NCBI GenBank assembly: GCA_003427395.1
Contig: BFEA01000128.1
Span: 2,532,831-2,591,601, forward strand
Direction: 5' to 3'
Length of the DNA: 58,771 nucleotides
From: Chara braunii
Taxonomy: Eukaryota > Streptophyta > Charophyceae > Charales > Characeae
Shown here: positions 11,860 through 24,315 of the stretch, piece after piece
Position numbering within the stretch: the stretch's first letter is position 1
How the letters are laid out: every line of letters starts with the position of its first letter
Program-made: the position numbers and the translations under genes
The notes under the pieces: generated by a model
Told to the model about the DNA's origin: nothing
The model's database searches: none
What the model saw: the letters and a program-made list of their open reading frames with translations, nothing else

Positions 11860-12080
11860 ATTGCAATAAGATCTTAGAAGGAAAAGGAGTTTCTGACAGT
11901 CAATCCCCCTGCAAACGAGCAGTCAACGATGCTCACGGTTCCTTTGGCCATACAGAAGGAAGCATGGAGTGTGTAAATTTTGTCTCCCCCTCAACTTGCT
12001 GGTGGAATGGAACCGGACTGATGCTTCCTGGAATGGACCTTGTGCCAGGACCATAAGGACCTGTTTTATTAACAAAAAAA
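11860..12080 (+). mobile_element. LINE 3' tail fragment (or SINE sharing it)
   Basis: It shares the tail signature seen at 36,850-37,051 and 19,080-19,274: a gccatac/ggccaaac...ggaagcatg segment, CTTGCTGGTGGAATGGAACCGGACTG, then a short A-rich end (AACAAAAAAAGG). Only the 3' tail is present, typical of a heavily 5'-truncated LINE copy. Confidence 0.65.
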
Positions 12081-12424
12081 GGAGAGATGATGTGAAAGGA
12101 GGAGAAGGGAGAGATTGAAGGAGGGAATTAGTGTCGTTCTCGTGTAAACTTTCTTTATTCTTCACTGGTTTTCTTTCTTCTCATCTTCAAAATCTCTTCT
12201 CAATGCCTTGGCAAGGCTGCGCTGAATCCATGAGCATACATGGTTTCTTTCTTGATTGGATGAGCAAGGAACATAGCAAGATGTGTCCTGTGCTGTTCAT
12301 GGTTAAAAACCTAGCAAGTCATTGGCATGAAGTTTTGCATGTCATAAAACTGAGCGATGGACATAGGACAGCAAGTGGGTGAATGAAAGGTCAAGAGAGT
12401 ACCACAAAATCAGAGCTCCCATAC

Positions 12425-13385
12425 CTTCGGGTGATGCTTCAGGCGATGAGGCCGTTCCAGCTCCTCCAGTTGGTGGAGGTGGTGAACGAAGTATTGGAGA
12501 AGTTATGGCGGGTGGTGGCACACTTGACTGGACAGGAGATGTGTGAGGTGGGGGAGATGGAGGGGGTGGGGAAGGTGGTGGTGGTGGGGAAGGTGGGGGA
12601 GGTGGGGGAGGTGGTGGCGAAAGTGCAATAGGCGGGCTACCAGCGGTCTGTGCATTGATTGGTCGTGCTGGTGGTGGGGATGGTGGTGGGGATGGTGGTC
12701 GGGATGGTGGCGGGGATGGTGGCGGGGATGGTGGTGGGGATGAAGGTGGCAGCAGCATTGGCGGCGCACTGTCGTGCGAGCTCAGCTCCAAGCGCGTGAC
12801 TTCTAGTGTCATGTTGGTTTCAGCTGCCAGTGACCCATCGGCAACTATGGCTGCAAACTTCTGAGCAATCGCCATGAGGGTAACAAGTCCTTCTGGTGCT
12901 GCGGCAGGGCTGGATGCTTCTGCCTGTGGCGCCATTGAGGGAGGCACACCTTGGGGCCTGGTCGGAGGGGGAGGAGGTGGACTGACAGAGATGCTGGTTG
13001 TCTGTGTATTGAGAAACGAAACGGAGGGATCCTCTAACTCTTCAGCAGTCAGAGGAGGAGGTGGTGGGGCAGGAGGCGGTGGTGGATCGACAATTGGATG
13101 CAATACTGGGTCAGCCAATGGCTGGTTTGTTTCTTCAAATGTGGGCCGGACGATGATATCTAAGTCAATTGGAGCCGCCGCGCTTGAAACTGTTACGTTA
13201 CTGCCAGGACTGATATCCTTCATCTTACTGCTTTCTAGTAGGTTTCTGCGCCTCTGAGCAGCTGTTGGCTTGACAACTTTTATCCGACTGGCATCAACTT
13301 TTAGAATCCGAGCCAGGCTCTGTATGAAATTTGTCACCTCTTGCTTCCAGAATGTGTCTGGATCCATGAAGACTCGTGCACCTAT
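12425..13385 (-). CDS. host gene exon: fibrocystin-L-like segment plus SPPP-rich linker
   Basis: A 961-nt internal exon. The acceptor follows a long pyrimidine run (CTTCCTCCTCCTCTTGTCTG) and ends GAGCAG at 13,386-13,388. The donor is AAG|GTATGG at 12,425/12,424. It enters in phase 0 and leaves in phase 1. The first 60 residues (FWKQEVTNFIQSLARIL, DASRIKVVKPTAAQRRR) resemble the region of PKHD1L1/fibrocystin-type proteins that ends in a basic RRR patch. Then come an acidic/hydrophobic stretch (IDLDIIVRP), a second helical motif (LVTLMAIAQKFAAIV), and long SPPP/PPPP runs like pherophorin or extensin linkers. The product is probably extracellular or membrane-anchored. Family assignment is from memory of sequence style; exon structure is seen directly. 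Confidence 0.72.
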
Positions 13386-14158
13386 CTGCTCGTTTTCAAC
13401 AGACAAGAGGAGGAGGAAGTGACGAAGGACGAGGAGGAACAGGAGGAGAAGATTGTCAGGTTAAAGAAAATGAGGTCTGAGCAAACCATCTCAATGCCAA
13501 CTACCCAAAAAAGCAGAGTTTGAATAGGTTGTAGTTAAGCAAAACTCGAGCGTAATTCTCATTTTTGGAAGTTTTGAGCTTCGGTGCAAGGACGACGGCG
13601 TACTGAAACCTAATGATGAAGAATCAAGCTCTTGCTCATGCACGGTCTGGAAAACTTCAGCTTTCCAAACTCAAGTAAAGAATTTTCCTGTTTTGGAACT
13701 CTTCTTTGATTCGGATTTGTGTGAGCAACAAGTGAAATAATGAGGTACTGGTTGATTATTCCTAGATTGTTCTTTGCTTGGGTCCCCTCCATTTAGATGC
13801 CCACATGATATCTGCGAGCTGTTTGTTGTCTTGACTTCTCTTGACAGTCTTTTAGCATAAACGTTGGTTTCTCAGTACGCTTTTGAATTCTGCTCTATTG
13901 GCAGGTCTCCTGTGGGTCTGCACACAAATCAAACTAAAAAGTTGCCGAGTACTATTGCTCTTCTCATTAACTCAACCATCATTCCTTTTTTCTTTCAAAA
14001 CATGACCTGACAGCCATTACTCCTTTCTATGCGAGGAATTGCCAGTCTGATTTATCTTCCCCTAGCAAGTAATAGCACAAATACATAGAGATTGTGATGT
14101 CCTGACAGCATTGATTGCTTCTTCCTGGAAGAAATGAATAACAGTCAGGCCAGTGTAG
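13386..14158. other. intronic sequence, no gene seen
   Basis: The left end of the proposed 36-kb host intron. The part near 14,105 (GCATTGATTGCTTCTTCC) matches the LINE 3' tail in minus orientation. Otherwise I recognise nothing. Confidence 0.45.
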
Positions 14159-15282
14159 TGCAAGGAATACGAGCGAGAGCGCTAGACATAAATCCAAATT
14201 GCAACATCACGAAGTAGTCCAGATGGCCATGTACCAAGCAGAGAGCACAATGCACCAAGGTTCCATCCAAATACGAGCAATGCAATGAACTCGTATGTCA
14301 ATGTCGACGCGCTCTGGCCACACCAACACAGTATCCAATGCTGCTCCTACCGTCTGGCGCCCAGCGCCCAGCCTACACTGCTCAGCCTATCTACACCTAT
14401 TTACGTTCATGCAACTGGATCACATCCAAGTTGGACTAATGTACGTGAAGTCATCACCAATGCCGACCGTCAGCATACACCCGGCATGTTCTCTCTCGTC
14501 CCCTCATCCAACCTCGACTCCCCTCTGCATGCGCCTCCTACCCGAAGACCACCATCGCCATCACCAGCTTCCCACACGCGCAGCCCGGCTATGGCCGCCG
14601 TGCGCCCGCTGCCACCGCAGCACCTCTCTCACCTCTCTGCGCCCGCATGCGAGTCTGGCCGGCTAGCGCTAATGCAGCAGCGCTCGGCAATGCAGCAGGG
14701 TGGCCGCCATGCCTGCCTAGGCTAGAATGCGCTGCCCCTGGGTGCACACTTTCCTATATGGAAAGTGTGCCCTGCGCTGGCCTGCCTGGACCTGGCGTGT
14801 AGGGGCTCAGTAGCTTCGAGTTGGCCCGAAGTGTCTGCGCCCAAGCCCAGTTTCAGACACTGGCCTGGCCTCGTGCAGTTAGGCACGTCCAGGTAGCCTT
14901 CCAGGCTCCAAGTGTTTGCCGCGATCTCATTGGCCCGAGGTAGATGTGTGACGACAATGCTGAATTCTCATTGGTCCGCGGCCACAGCGTGATGTGTCGG
15001 CCTCTCACTGTGTGTGCCCAGGGCGCAACCACTTCAGCCCTGGGCTCAATCAACTGTACAGCACAGCTGTTGCTTCTGGGAGGAGCCACAGAAGGCTCAC
15101 AATGTTCTGTAACCAACTGGCGTGCGGCAACTGTCTGATACCCACATACGAAAAATGTTGAAAATAGGCCTCTTGTAAATGTACAGGCCCACCTTCAGTT
15201 AGGGAGGGCACGAGGCTTGCTGGGGGCCGCAGCCCTGGACATTTGCATGCCCAAGAAGGGCCTCACGAGGGCTCATTCCTCA
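14159..15282 (-). repeat. diverged solo LTR of the element B family
   Basis: It aligns in order with the element B LTR. TGCAAGGAATACGAGCG matches the LTR edge at 25,882. Internal blocks match 19,280-19,480 (CTGGCGCCCAGCGCCCA against CTGGCGCTCAGCGCCCA) and 20,460-20,560 (GTAACCAACTGGCGTGCGGC). The end ATTCCTCA matches the LTR edge TGAAATCCTCA at 20,655. No internal element follows and no exact target duplication was found, so the ends may be off by a few bases. Confidence 0.6.
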
Positions 15283-15488
15283 CAGTAGATAGATGCCGCA
15301 AATTAACCATCCCCATGATAACCACAGCCTTTCAGGCCAGTACATCCAGATGGCGGCGAGGGCCAAGGGTGTGTGCACCGGCCAAGCCCAGGCCGTGCTG
15401 TGGACCAGAAACAAGTGAAGAAGAAAGCCCAAGTTACCCGTCCTAGAAAGACAAATGAAAAAGAGGAAAACGCCCACTATGGCTACCC

Positions 15489-18400
15489 TTTTTTTTTTTT
15501 TTTCCGAAAACAGAACCTTAGGGTTCAGGCTCCTTTTCCATTCCGGGGAGCATCAGTCCGCTTCCTATTCCACCGGCAAGTCATAAAGGATTACATTGTG
15601 TACTCACACATGCTCCTCCCCCTCATGGTGTGAAGGCCCAAAGGACGGCATTGATTGCCTCGCGAAGGAGGGATGTACCACCCTTCACCCCTGCTTAAGT
15701 TAGCCTGTTCCGTTAGGTTTCTGTTCTTGTCTTGTGTAAACTGCTAAAACCCTAAACCCTCGCTGCTTGTCTCTAGTCTGTGGTCAGTATCTTTCCGTCG
15801 TTTCCAGGCTGTTTTTGTAGATTTTATCTGTGGTGGTTGTTGCTAGAAATCTAATCCCTCGCTGTTTGTCTCTTAGCTGTTGGTCTGTCTCTGTCTGTCG
15901 TTTCTAAACTGTAGTTGTTGGTTTTATCTGTGGTGGTTACTGAGGACGGGTCGTAAATTTGGTATTGCTAAGGAATAGTGGGGGACCGTTTGAAGACCAT
16001 TTAGGGTTTTCTTTGTGGAATAGGTTCTGTGGATTTAGGGTGACTGTGTTGTGGGGCTTTGGGTAGGTGCGCTGTAATAGGTGGTGGTGGGGTGGGGGGG
16101 GGGATGGGGGGAGGAGTGGGTTTGTTGGGGGGAAAGGCGTTCCTGTAATGGGTTAGTGGAGAGAGGTTAGTTTAGCAGTGTTTGTGCGGAGGTTAGTGGA
16201 GTTGTAGAGGTGTTTTGTGGCTGTGTTATGATTAGCCAATTATTGAGGATGAGTCTGTCATTGTTTATTGTACCAAGTAGTCCTTTGCCTAGTTTGGTGG
16301 TTGAGAGTTTTTTTATTGTTTCTGTCCTTTTATCAGGGTCAATGGGGAGTTGGTTGAGCTGTTTTTTCCAGAGGGCGTGGATTTCGGTGTCTATGAGATG
16401 TTTGACAGTGATGAGTGGGTTTTCTGGTGTGGTAAGTCGGTCTTCAAAGGTGTTGTTGCATCTATTTCTCTATATGGCCCAGAGTGTGCTTTTCTTGATT
16501 TGGGAAGAGAGAAACACTTCAAAGCTTTTGAGAGGAGGCGATTGTTTAAAGTCGAGGAATAATGTGGCTGGGTTGATTAGAAGAGGAGAATCTGAGATTT
16601 TGTTCCATGCTGCTTCTATGGTTTGCCAGAGGGATCTGGCCATTGGACAATCTATGAAGCAATGATTCAGTGTTTCTGGAGTTTCGAGATTACATACCTT
16701 GCACCAGCAGTCTTGTTCCAAGCTGTTTTCTTGCTTTCGTCTATTGGCCAACCATTGGTTGACTGGGACTGCTCTATAGACTATTAGCCATCTTAGGCTG
16801 GCTAGCTTGACCAGTTTTGTGGAGAAGATTGTGTTCCAAGGAAGTTTGAAATGGGTGTTGGCAAGTTGTGGTTCCTCTTTTGCCCATCTGGTGCGTAGCG
16901 TATTAGAGATTGATATGAGTTTAGTGAAGAGTTTATAACCTAGTTTGGGTGTGTAGTCAGTTAACTTGAATTGGCTAGAGATGGGGGTGGAGTTAGACGG
17001 GGAGTTTCATGCCCATTCCGTTGGGTCGATTTCTAGGTTACTGATACTAGTGTGGGGTTTGTAGACTCTTTTTCTCTCCTTCTATGATTCTGATTCTTCT
17101 AAGTTTGTTGGCTATAAATCCTCCTTCTGCTCTGCTTTTCGTACTGATGTAGCTTACTTGGTTTCCTGGTTCCTCTAGAGTGTATATGTCGCAGCAGATC
17201 CAGTTGTTGTTATGGGGTTCATAGTTCTTGAAGAAGAGGACTTCCTGGGTTAAGGGGGTGTCTGTAATGGCGGCCCAGTCTCCGTATTGCCATTTTTGTT
17301 CTGATCTTAGTAATGCTCTCCAGTTTAGTGGAATGCATTCTATGATGTGGTTTAGGTTGGTTTGTAGGAGGTGTACTCCTTTTAGTTTTTCGCGTAGGTC
17401 CCTTTCTGTTTTCCAGTTTGTGTTTGGTTCGTCCTAGATGTGTTTGATTTGCCATATGCCCTTCTCTAGCCAATGTCCCCATTTGGATTCTGACTTGGAG
17501 AGAGGGAGGATTTCCCCTTTATCGTTTTTAATCAGTGGGTTTCCGAAGAGTGGTAGTCTAAGGACTTCGTCCTTTTTCTCCATGCCTAGTCTGTTTTATG
17601 GGAAGATGGCTCTCCAAGACTGTAAGATTTGTTCCCATAGGTGTTTGGTTTGGGCTATGTCGTTGTTGATTCCTAGGAGTGTTTGTTCGGGTTGTCTCCA
17701 TTTCCCTTTTGGGAGAGGCCAGGCTTTGTTGAAAACCCATAAGAGACCTGACATGTTGGTCCAGGAGGTGAGTGGTGCAAGTTCTTTGATGTCATTTAGG
17801 GTTAGTGGGGTCCATTGCATATTGTCCTGGAGGGCTAGTCTTATGTTCCATTTGATTTGTAAGGCTTGGATTTGACGGGAAGGATCTATAAGACCTAGAC
17901 CCCCTTTATTTTTTGGGCTGGTGACTATCTGCCAGTCTACTTTGTGGATAAAGTGTTGACTATCTGGGTTACCTGTCCATAGGAATGCTGCAGTTTTTTT
18001 CCTTAATTGGTTCTGGAAGTCAGTGGGGGGGAATCAGATGGACGTGGAGTACCACATCATCGCTAGGATAGAATTGTTGAGTGCCAGTACCTTGCCTAAC
18101 AGGGAGGTGTGTATGGCTTTCCATGAGTGCATTTTATTGACCATTGAGGACAAGAGTGTCGCTGCCGATGCTTGGTGACTTCCTTTGAGGTTAAGGTTTA
18201 TGCCTAGGAACCGGATTGGGGAGTCTGGATCCTTCGATTGTAGTCCTGTCGGGGATAGTTCAATGGGCAGGGGTGTTTCTGTGGTCCACCATCCTATTGT
18301 TTTTTACCAGTTAACTTTCACTTATGAAGCCAGTTGGAATGCTTGCATTCCTCGTGTAAGTGCTTGAAATGAGGAGTTTGATGCCCTGATAAGTATTGTG

Positions 18401-18650
18401 AGGTCATCTGCAAAAAGGAGAGCGGTTGGGATGTGTAGGGATTGTCCTCTTTCATCCTTGATGTTCTCTATCCTCTCGATGGAAATGTCTTTTCTTAGGA
18501 AGGCAGCGATGGCCTCCATGATGAAAAGGAAGATCGGTGCTGCTAGTGGATCTCCTTGTCTTACTGACCTTGTCATTGGGTAGGGGTCCGAGAGGAAGCC
18601 GTCGACTTGGACTATTACCTGTGCATCGTTGTAAAGTATTCTCACCGTAT
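15489..18650 (-). mobile_element. L1-type LINE C, 5'-truncated, minus strand
   Basis: The poly(A) end is the T run at 15,489-15,503. It is followed by the shared LINE tail (GGGGAGCATCAGTCCGCTTCCTATTCCACCGG in pieces), a 3' untranslated region with AAACCCTAAACCCT, and then ORF2 read backwards to its truncation near 18,650. It lacks ORF1 and the endonuclease. Confidence 0.85.
16470..18650 (-). pseudogene. ORF2 remnant of LINE C (RT half and zinc-binding region)
   Basis: From the 5' side: an RT fragment with RSVRQGDPLAAPIFLFIMEA and the catalytic ALLFADDLTILI near 18,400, then several short frames broken by stops, ending in a zinc-binding region near 16,500-16,750 (CWCKVCNLETPETLNHCF). It corresponds to the last half of LINE A ORF2. 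Many frame breaks show an old copy. Confidence 0.8.
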
Positions 18651-18659
18651 TTACAAGTG

Positions 18660-18792
18660 CAAGGAAAATGAGCAATTGCGAGATGATGTTCATGGACCTT
18701 ACGGCCAGACGAAAGGAGGTGTGGGTGAGTTCATTGATGTAAGCTGTTTATATGGGGGGCGAAAAAAAAAAAACAAAAAAAAAAAAACAAAG
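18660..18792 (+). mobile_element. LINE 3' tail fragment with poly(A)
   Basis: The segment GGACCTTACGGCCAGACGAAAGGAGGTG matches the tail at 36,875 in pieces. It ends in two A runs separated by C (18,769-18,793). It abuts the truncated end of LINE C in the opposite orientation. Confidence 0.6.
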
Positions 18793-19219
18793 GAGCGGGT
18801 GGTAGGTGGCAAGGTAGCAGACACAGGCCTCTCATGTACGATGGAAAAATGGGTTCAGAAGCCGGTCTGAGAAGGCAGAGGTTCCAACTTGAAGGTGGAC
18901 AAGAGCCACAATAGGCTACGTAAATCCTGTGGCCAAAGGTGCGGTATAGTCATGTCCTATAATGACGGTTGTCTCCATCGCCTAGCCCTTTTGCTTTCAC
19001 GATAAATACGACAGGCACAGATAGCTCTGGACGTGAGAGGAAAGGTAAATGCATGGCAGGATGACAATCAATCCTCCGCAATGCCGTTCAGGGGTCCTTC
19101 AGCCAGACGGAAGGAAGCATGAGGGTGTTCTTATTGTAATTTCTGACTTGCCGGTGGAATAGGAACCGAACTTATGGTCCCCAGAATGGATATTGAGCCA
19201 GACATATATGGACATGTTC

Positions 19220-19274
<55 letters not shown>
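18793..19274 (+). mobile_element. LINE 3' tail with 50-nt poly(A)
   Basis: The clear tail signature is at 19,085-19,224 (GGGGTCCTTCAGCCAGACGG, then TTGCCGGTGGAATAGGAACC). It is followed by 50 A at 19,225-19,274. It directly abuts the LTR of element B, as LINE B does at 45,541. Confidence 0.75.
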
Positions 19275-19276
<2 letters not shown>

Positions 19277-19600
19277 AAACATTCCAGATTGCAAATCACA
19301 TTGAAAGCCAAACAGTCGAACGCTGTCCAGAAAGCAGAATTGCACTGATATTACACCAAAGGAGAACCAAAACATTGAACTCAGTTGTCAATGAAAGCAT
19401 GTACTCGCTATCACCAATGTTGCAATCGTAGCTCTTCCTCCTACTGGCGCTCAGCGCCCATACTACTATCCTACAACTACCCTACTAGAAACGAAATGAC
19501 AAGCAACTTGTTGATGTCAGCAGCAGCAACCGAAGTACATGCAGATGTCGATTATGCTGACCATCGCCAAGACCAGGTACGGGCCCTTACATCCTCATCC

Positions 19601-19673
<73 letters not shown>

Positions 19674-19799
19674 TCTTCACCCACGTTTCCCCTCACATGA
19701 AGAACACTACCTAACCCCGCTGACCTTCCAAGCTCGAGCCCGGATATGGGGACTCAGCTGTATGCAGACCATCTCCAAGACCAAGTACGAGCCCTCACA

Positions 19800-19881
<82 letters not shown>

Positions 19882-19949
19882 CTCGATCGGTCATTTCTGA
19901 GTGTGTCCACGCCCGAAGTTTCCCGTTCAACTACCCGTAACTGTCGTTT

Positions 19950-20033
<84 letters not shown>

Positions 20034-20655
20034 CCGTCTTCTTCACCCACGTTTCCCCTCACACGAAGAACACCACCTAACCCCGCTGACCTTCCAAGCT
20101 CGAGCCCGGCTATGGGGACTCAGCTATGGCGCTGCCTGCTTGCAGCGCCCTTGTTCTACACGCCCATCGTGCACACCGGTGCTAGAGCAGCAGCGGGCGA
20201 GCGCACGCTCAAGCGGCGCTGCCGCACTCTCACGCAAGTGCCTGAACGCCAAGTGCGTAGCTCGGCCCTTTCCTAAATGGAAACTGGCAGGCTCGCTGCC
20301 GACCGCCTGCCTCGTGAGATCGAGTTTCCAGTAGCTTCACACTCGGCCACAGTGTCTGCGCCCAGGCCCGTTCAGACAGTGTGGCCTGGGACTGAATTGG
20401 TTAGGCATGCCCAACCACCCAGGCACAAATGTGCAGTGTTCCCTGCTTTCACCATGTTGCAGGAAGAGCCTGGAAGGCTCACGAATATTTCTGATTCTCA
20501 CAAGCAAGGCGGATGTAACCAACTGGCCGGTGGCAACTGTCTGGCGCCCACCAAGATTTGCAAACATTGACGAATTCAGGGCCCATTGGGATTCAGGGGC
20601 CCGCACGCGCTTGCGCGGGGACCTTATCCAGATATGTCGAGGGGTGAAATCCTCA
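19275..20655 (-). repeat. 3' LTR of element B
   Basis: On the minus strand it starts TGAGGATTTCACCCCTCG, just after a purine run (AAAGGAGGAGGGA) that would be the polypurine tract. It matches 44,782-45,540 plus 47,885-48,097, and more weakly 14,159-15,282. It contains three long (TC)n arrays. The far (U5) edge is replaced by a LINE tail. Confidence 0.8.
19597..20034. repeat. three (TC)n microsatellites separated by duplicated LTR sequence
   Basis: TC arrays lie at about 19,601-19,669, 19,801-19,879 and 19,953-20,031. Segments between them repeat (GTCTTCTTCACCCACGTTTC, GACCTTCCAAGCTCGAGCCC), so the block grew by duplication around the microsatellite. The inverted copy at 45,135 has a single array. 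The open frames of SLSLSL or REREREs here are artefacts. Confidence 0.9.
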
Positions 20656-20696
20656 TACTCCCTCCTCCTTTGCTTCAATAGTGCTCTGAGAAGTCT

Positions 20697-23600
20697 TCAT
20701 TGAGCAGGCTGCTTCTCTTTTAATGCTCTCTCGTATGCTGAAACAATCTGGGGAGCAGTCCTCATCAGTTTATCCCTTGTGAACCATTGATCCTCTTTAG
20801 GATCAAGATGGTACCTAAACCGCACTCTGTACTGCATTTGCGAGTTTGGAGGTCTTCCCCGGCCTGGTGGCTTAGGCACTGGCAGGCACTGGCATCAGTC
20901 GATGTTCAATAATGTCGTTGATTTCCACGTGTCCATCCATGGTTGGGGGCAGCATAGATCTTCTTGAGGGAAATTTGTCCGTCTCAGCAAAAGGAGCTAC
21001 AGGGTGTGTGCGTAAGAGTGCAGGGACTTGAATAACGTAAGATGGTCCATCTGGTGCATCCCCCACTATGTCTAGGACTTCCCAAGGGCCGAAATATTGT
21101 GGCATCAGTTTCCTGGATAAACCCAGTTCCTGTCCCAGTTTAGATGATTTGACCCAAACACGTTCACCTACCTAAAATGCAGATGGCCGTCGGTGCCTAT
21201 TCTCAGATGCAATTATGGCATCCTGAGATTTCTTTATGTGCTCAATGGCCTGATGCAGCAGTTGTTCATACTTGACAGAAAACTCTATGCTGCCTAGTGT
21301 TGAGGTGGGCTGGTTCTCAGGCAACAGGAAATCAAGGGCAGATCTGGGCTTCCAACCACAATGAAGCTGGTTGGGAGTCATGTCGGTAGTGTTGTGCACA
21401 ATGTTGTTGTACAGGCTTGCGATGAGAGGTAATTTCTCATCCCAGTCATCCTGGCTCAACTTAATATAATGTCGGAGCAAGTGCTGCACTACCCGGTTCA
21501 TCTGCTCAGCCTGGCCATTTGACTCAGGGTGGTTTCCTGATGTCATTTGGAGTTGGGTTTCCATTTGTTGGGCTGTACTTTGCCACAGCTCGATAGGGAC
21601 CTGACATCCCTGTCACTAACGACGAACTTCGGTCGACCAAAGTCACGAATCCAGTTATCCATAAACAGTTTTATGGCCTGGTCAGACTTAGCGGTCTCTG
21701 GCATAGGGATCAGTCTAGCGTACTTGCCGAATCTGTCCACAATGACGAAGATGTGACGTTTGCCGCTTCTGTTGGTCAAGAGAGTATCCATGAAATCCAC
21801 GGACACACTCTGACCAGGGCCAGCAAGGATACACAAGGGCTTGATAAGCCCAAGCAGAGCCTGCGTCTGTGGCTTGTAATGTTGGCAAACTTGACAAGTC
21901 TCTACATACTTCTTCTCATCAACCATCATAGTGGGGCACCAAAAACGCTGCACTAAATTTGCTGATGTCTTTCTAGAACCGAAATGCCTTGTTGCATCAT
22001 GACACTCACCTAAAAACAAACTACGCAAAGACTCTCTACACGGAATACACAAAAGTGTATTCCCAGCCTTCTCAAGGAACAACAAGCCATCAACCAGCAC
22101 AACCTCCTCTGATGTGGCCTTGTCTTTAGCCTCAAGTTTGCACATGATCTCAGTCATGACTGGATCTTCTTGATAGGCTTCCACCAGGGATCAAGTTACA
22201 TTGTCACAAATACCAAACTTTATCACTAGTCTGCCCTTCGTGATAGTGCATCAGCCACTTTGTTGTACTCTCTTTTCAGAGGGTCAAGCTTGAAGTTATA
22301 CATATATATATGACTTCGATCCACCTCTTCCATGCATCGGAGAGCATAAGTCGTGCCTTAACCCAGCGCAGCGTCTCATGGTCAGATCTCACATAAAAGA
22401 AATTTGCCTAGGCGGTAGTGCCTCAAATGGACCAGCGCTCTATTGAGGGCATAGAGTTGTCGCTCATACGTGGGCTTCGCTAATTTATGAGATGGCATCT
22501 TTTTGCTCTGTAATCGATCGACCTCAACGTTTTCCCCTCCTTCTGCGCAAGGACTGCGCCTATGCCATATTGGCTGGCGTCTGTGGTCACAATGAAACGC
22601 AACTCAGGATCCGAAAGCTTAAGGACTTCATAGTGCATGAGGGCATACTTCAACCTCTTGAAGGCTGCCTCACACTCATCAGTCCACTCCCATGGGGTGT
22701 CAAGGCGCGTGAGGTCGGTTTGTGGGGAAGCTATAGCACTACAACTTTTAACAAACGGGCGATAGTAGCCCAACATCCCCAAGAATGACCGCACAGACTA
22801 AGGTCTGAGCCAATCACGTATGCTGGCCACCTTGGCATCATCCGGCATCAAACCGCCCACGAAAATCTCATGACCCAAGTATAAGATCTTGGTGTGCCCA
22901 AATTCGCATTTTTCCAAGTTAATCTTGTATTAGTGTTGTCTTAGGAACCCTAGCACTGTCTTTACGTGCTCAACAGGCTAATCCACAGTCCTACTAAAGA
23001 TGATAATATTGTCAAGGTATACGACGATAAACTTGTCTAAGTAGTCATGAAAGATCCAGTTCATCGCGCTCTGGAATGTCCCAAGAGCATTGCATAGACC
23101 AAAGGGCATCACCACAAACTTGTAAAGATCGTACCTCGTCTAGAAAACAGTTTTGTGTTGATCCTCAAGAGTAATAGCAATCTGATGGTATCCGAACTTC
23201 AGATCTATCTTTGTGAAGTACCGACATCCTCTATCCAAGAGGTTGTCAATGCGGGGTAGGGGCTTTGCCTTGTCAACGGTGATGGCATTAAGGCCCCTAT
23301 AGTCAATGCACATCCTCAAGGTTCCCCCCTTCTTTGGAACAAAGAAGACTGGCACACCGTAAGGGGAGGAACTAGGTTGGATCCAGCCTGCCCTTGTGAG
23401 ATCCTTGAGCTAGAGGCGGAGCTACTTTAACTCCGCAGAAGACATCTTGTATATCCGTCCTCTTGGTACCTTGCTACCTGGAACGACTTCTATTGCATGG
23501 ACAACCTCCCTTTCTACCACACCCCTAGGCTCCTCGAAAAGATCTGGATATTGAGCTACCATGGCTTCTATCTCCGGGGGTGATATTACGACCTCCCCTT

Positions 23601-24110
23601 TCTCAAAGACAAAGACTAGGTACATACCCTCCTCGTGATTCTGCTTGTAATAATTGTAGGAGGATGCACACACGCAACCATAGTTCTCCACTTGTCTGCT
23701 AGCCTTAAATTTCTGCAACCTAACGGTCCTTCCATTTGGCAACTTGTAGAGCATTACCTTCCTATCCCCAATCGAATTGAGGCTTAGCAACCTCGAAGTA
23801 GTACATCCCTAGTAGCATATATCAAAGCCAGCTCATCGCTTACCAGGAACGTGATCTTACGTCTCAGTTCCCCTCCTCCGTAGGACAAGTTGCAAACTAC
23901 GTCCTTGACATAGTCTTTCACTACCATAGAGTGGTTGTTGGCTAAGGTAGATGCTACAGACATGCTAAGCTGTTGCACTTAGTCCCCTAAGCGCAGCTTA
24001 TCCACACAAGCACGACTGATGAAATTCCGTGTAGAACCTATGTCTACCAAGGCTTCAACCTTTCGACCACCTACACCGACTTCTATCACGAAATGTTCGC
24101 CTCTAGGACC
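20697..24110 (-). pseudogene. Ty3/gypsy pol of element B (protease to chromodomain), heavily broken
   Basis: Minus-strand order: protease with ALVDIGSTRNFIS near 24,060; RT with RMCIDYRGLNAITV (23,140-23,355), MPFGLCNALGTFQ and the catalytic box VYLDNIIIFSR near 23,030; RNase H with TTDASQYGIGAVLAQ near 22,570; integrase zinc region (CQVCQHYK), then core D, D, E in VDFMDTLL, SDRDVRSL and HPESNGQAEQMN (22,184-21,400); C-terminal chromodomain-like end (QYRVRFRYHLDPKEDQWF) stopping at 20,697. At least ten stops or shifts interrupt it. The RT box reads YLDN where YLDD is expected, so a catalytic aspartate is lost. Confidence 0.88.
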
Positions 24111-24315
24111 TTTTGTCAACATCACCAAGAGTCTCTAGGGTCCTCTAACCATTCCGTTTCTAACTCCTCTAAGGACTCAGACACATCCATCAAACAAGTA
24201 TTGATTGGTCCAGATATGTCTGCGGGGCGATATAGGGGTCAAATAGCCTTGGCCATCGTATGAAGTGGAGAGGGTAAGGTAACCACTTCAGCACGGGCAA
24301 GGTCAACTAATACTC

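Noticed and set aside
12503-12769. Histidine-rich and glycine/tryptophan-rich frames opposite the SPPP exon
   Set aside because: Shadows of the proline-rich repeat in other frames.
14159-15282. Exact target duplication of the solo LTR
   Set aside because: Flanks TGTAG and CAGTA do not match; borders are probably slightly off or the copy is too old.
19707-20334. SLSLSL and RERERE frames
   Set aside because: Translations of (TC)n/(GA)n arrays.
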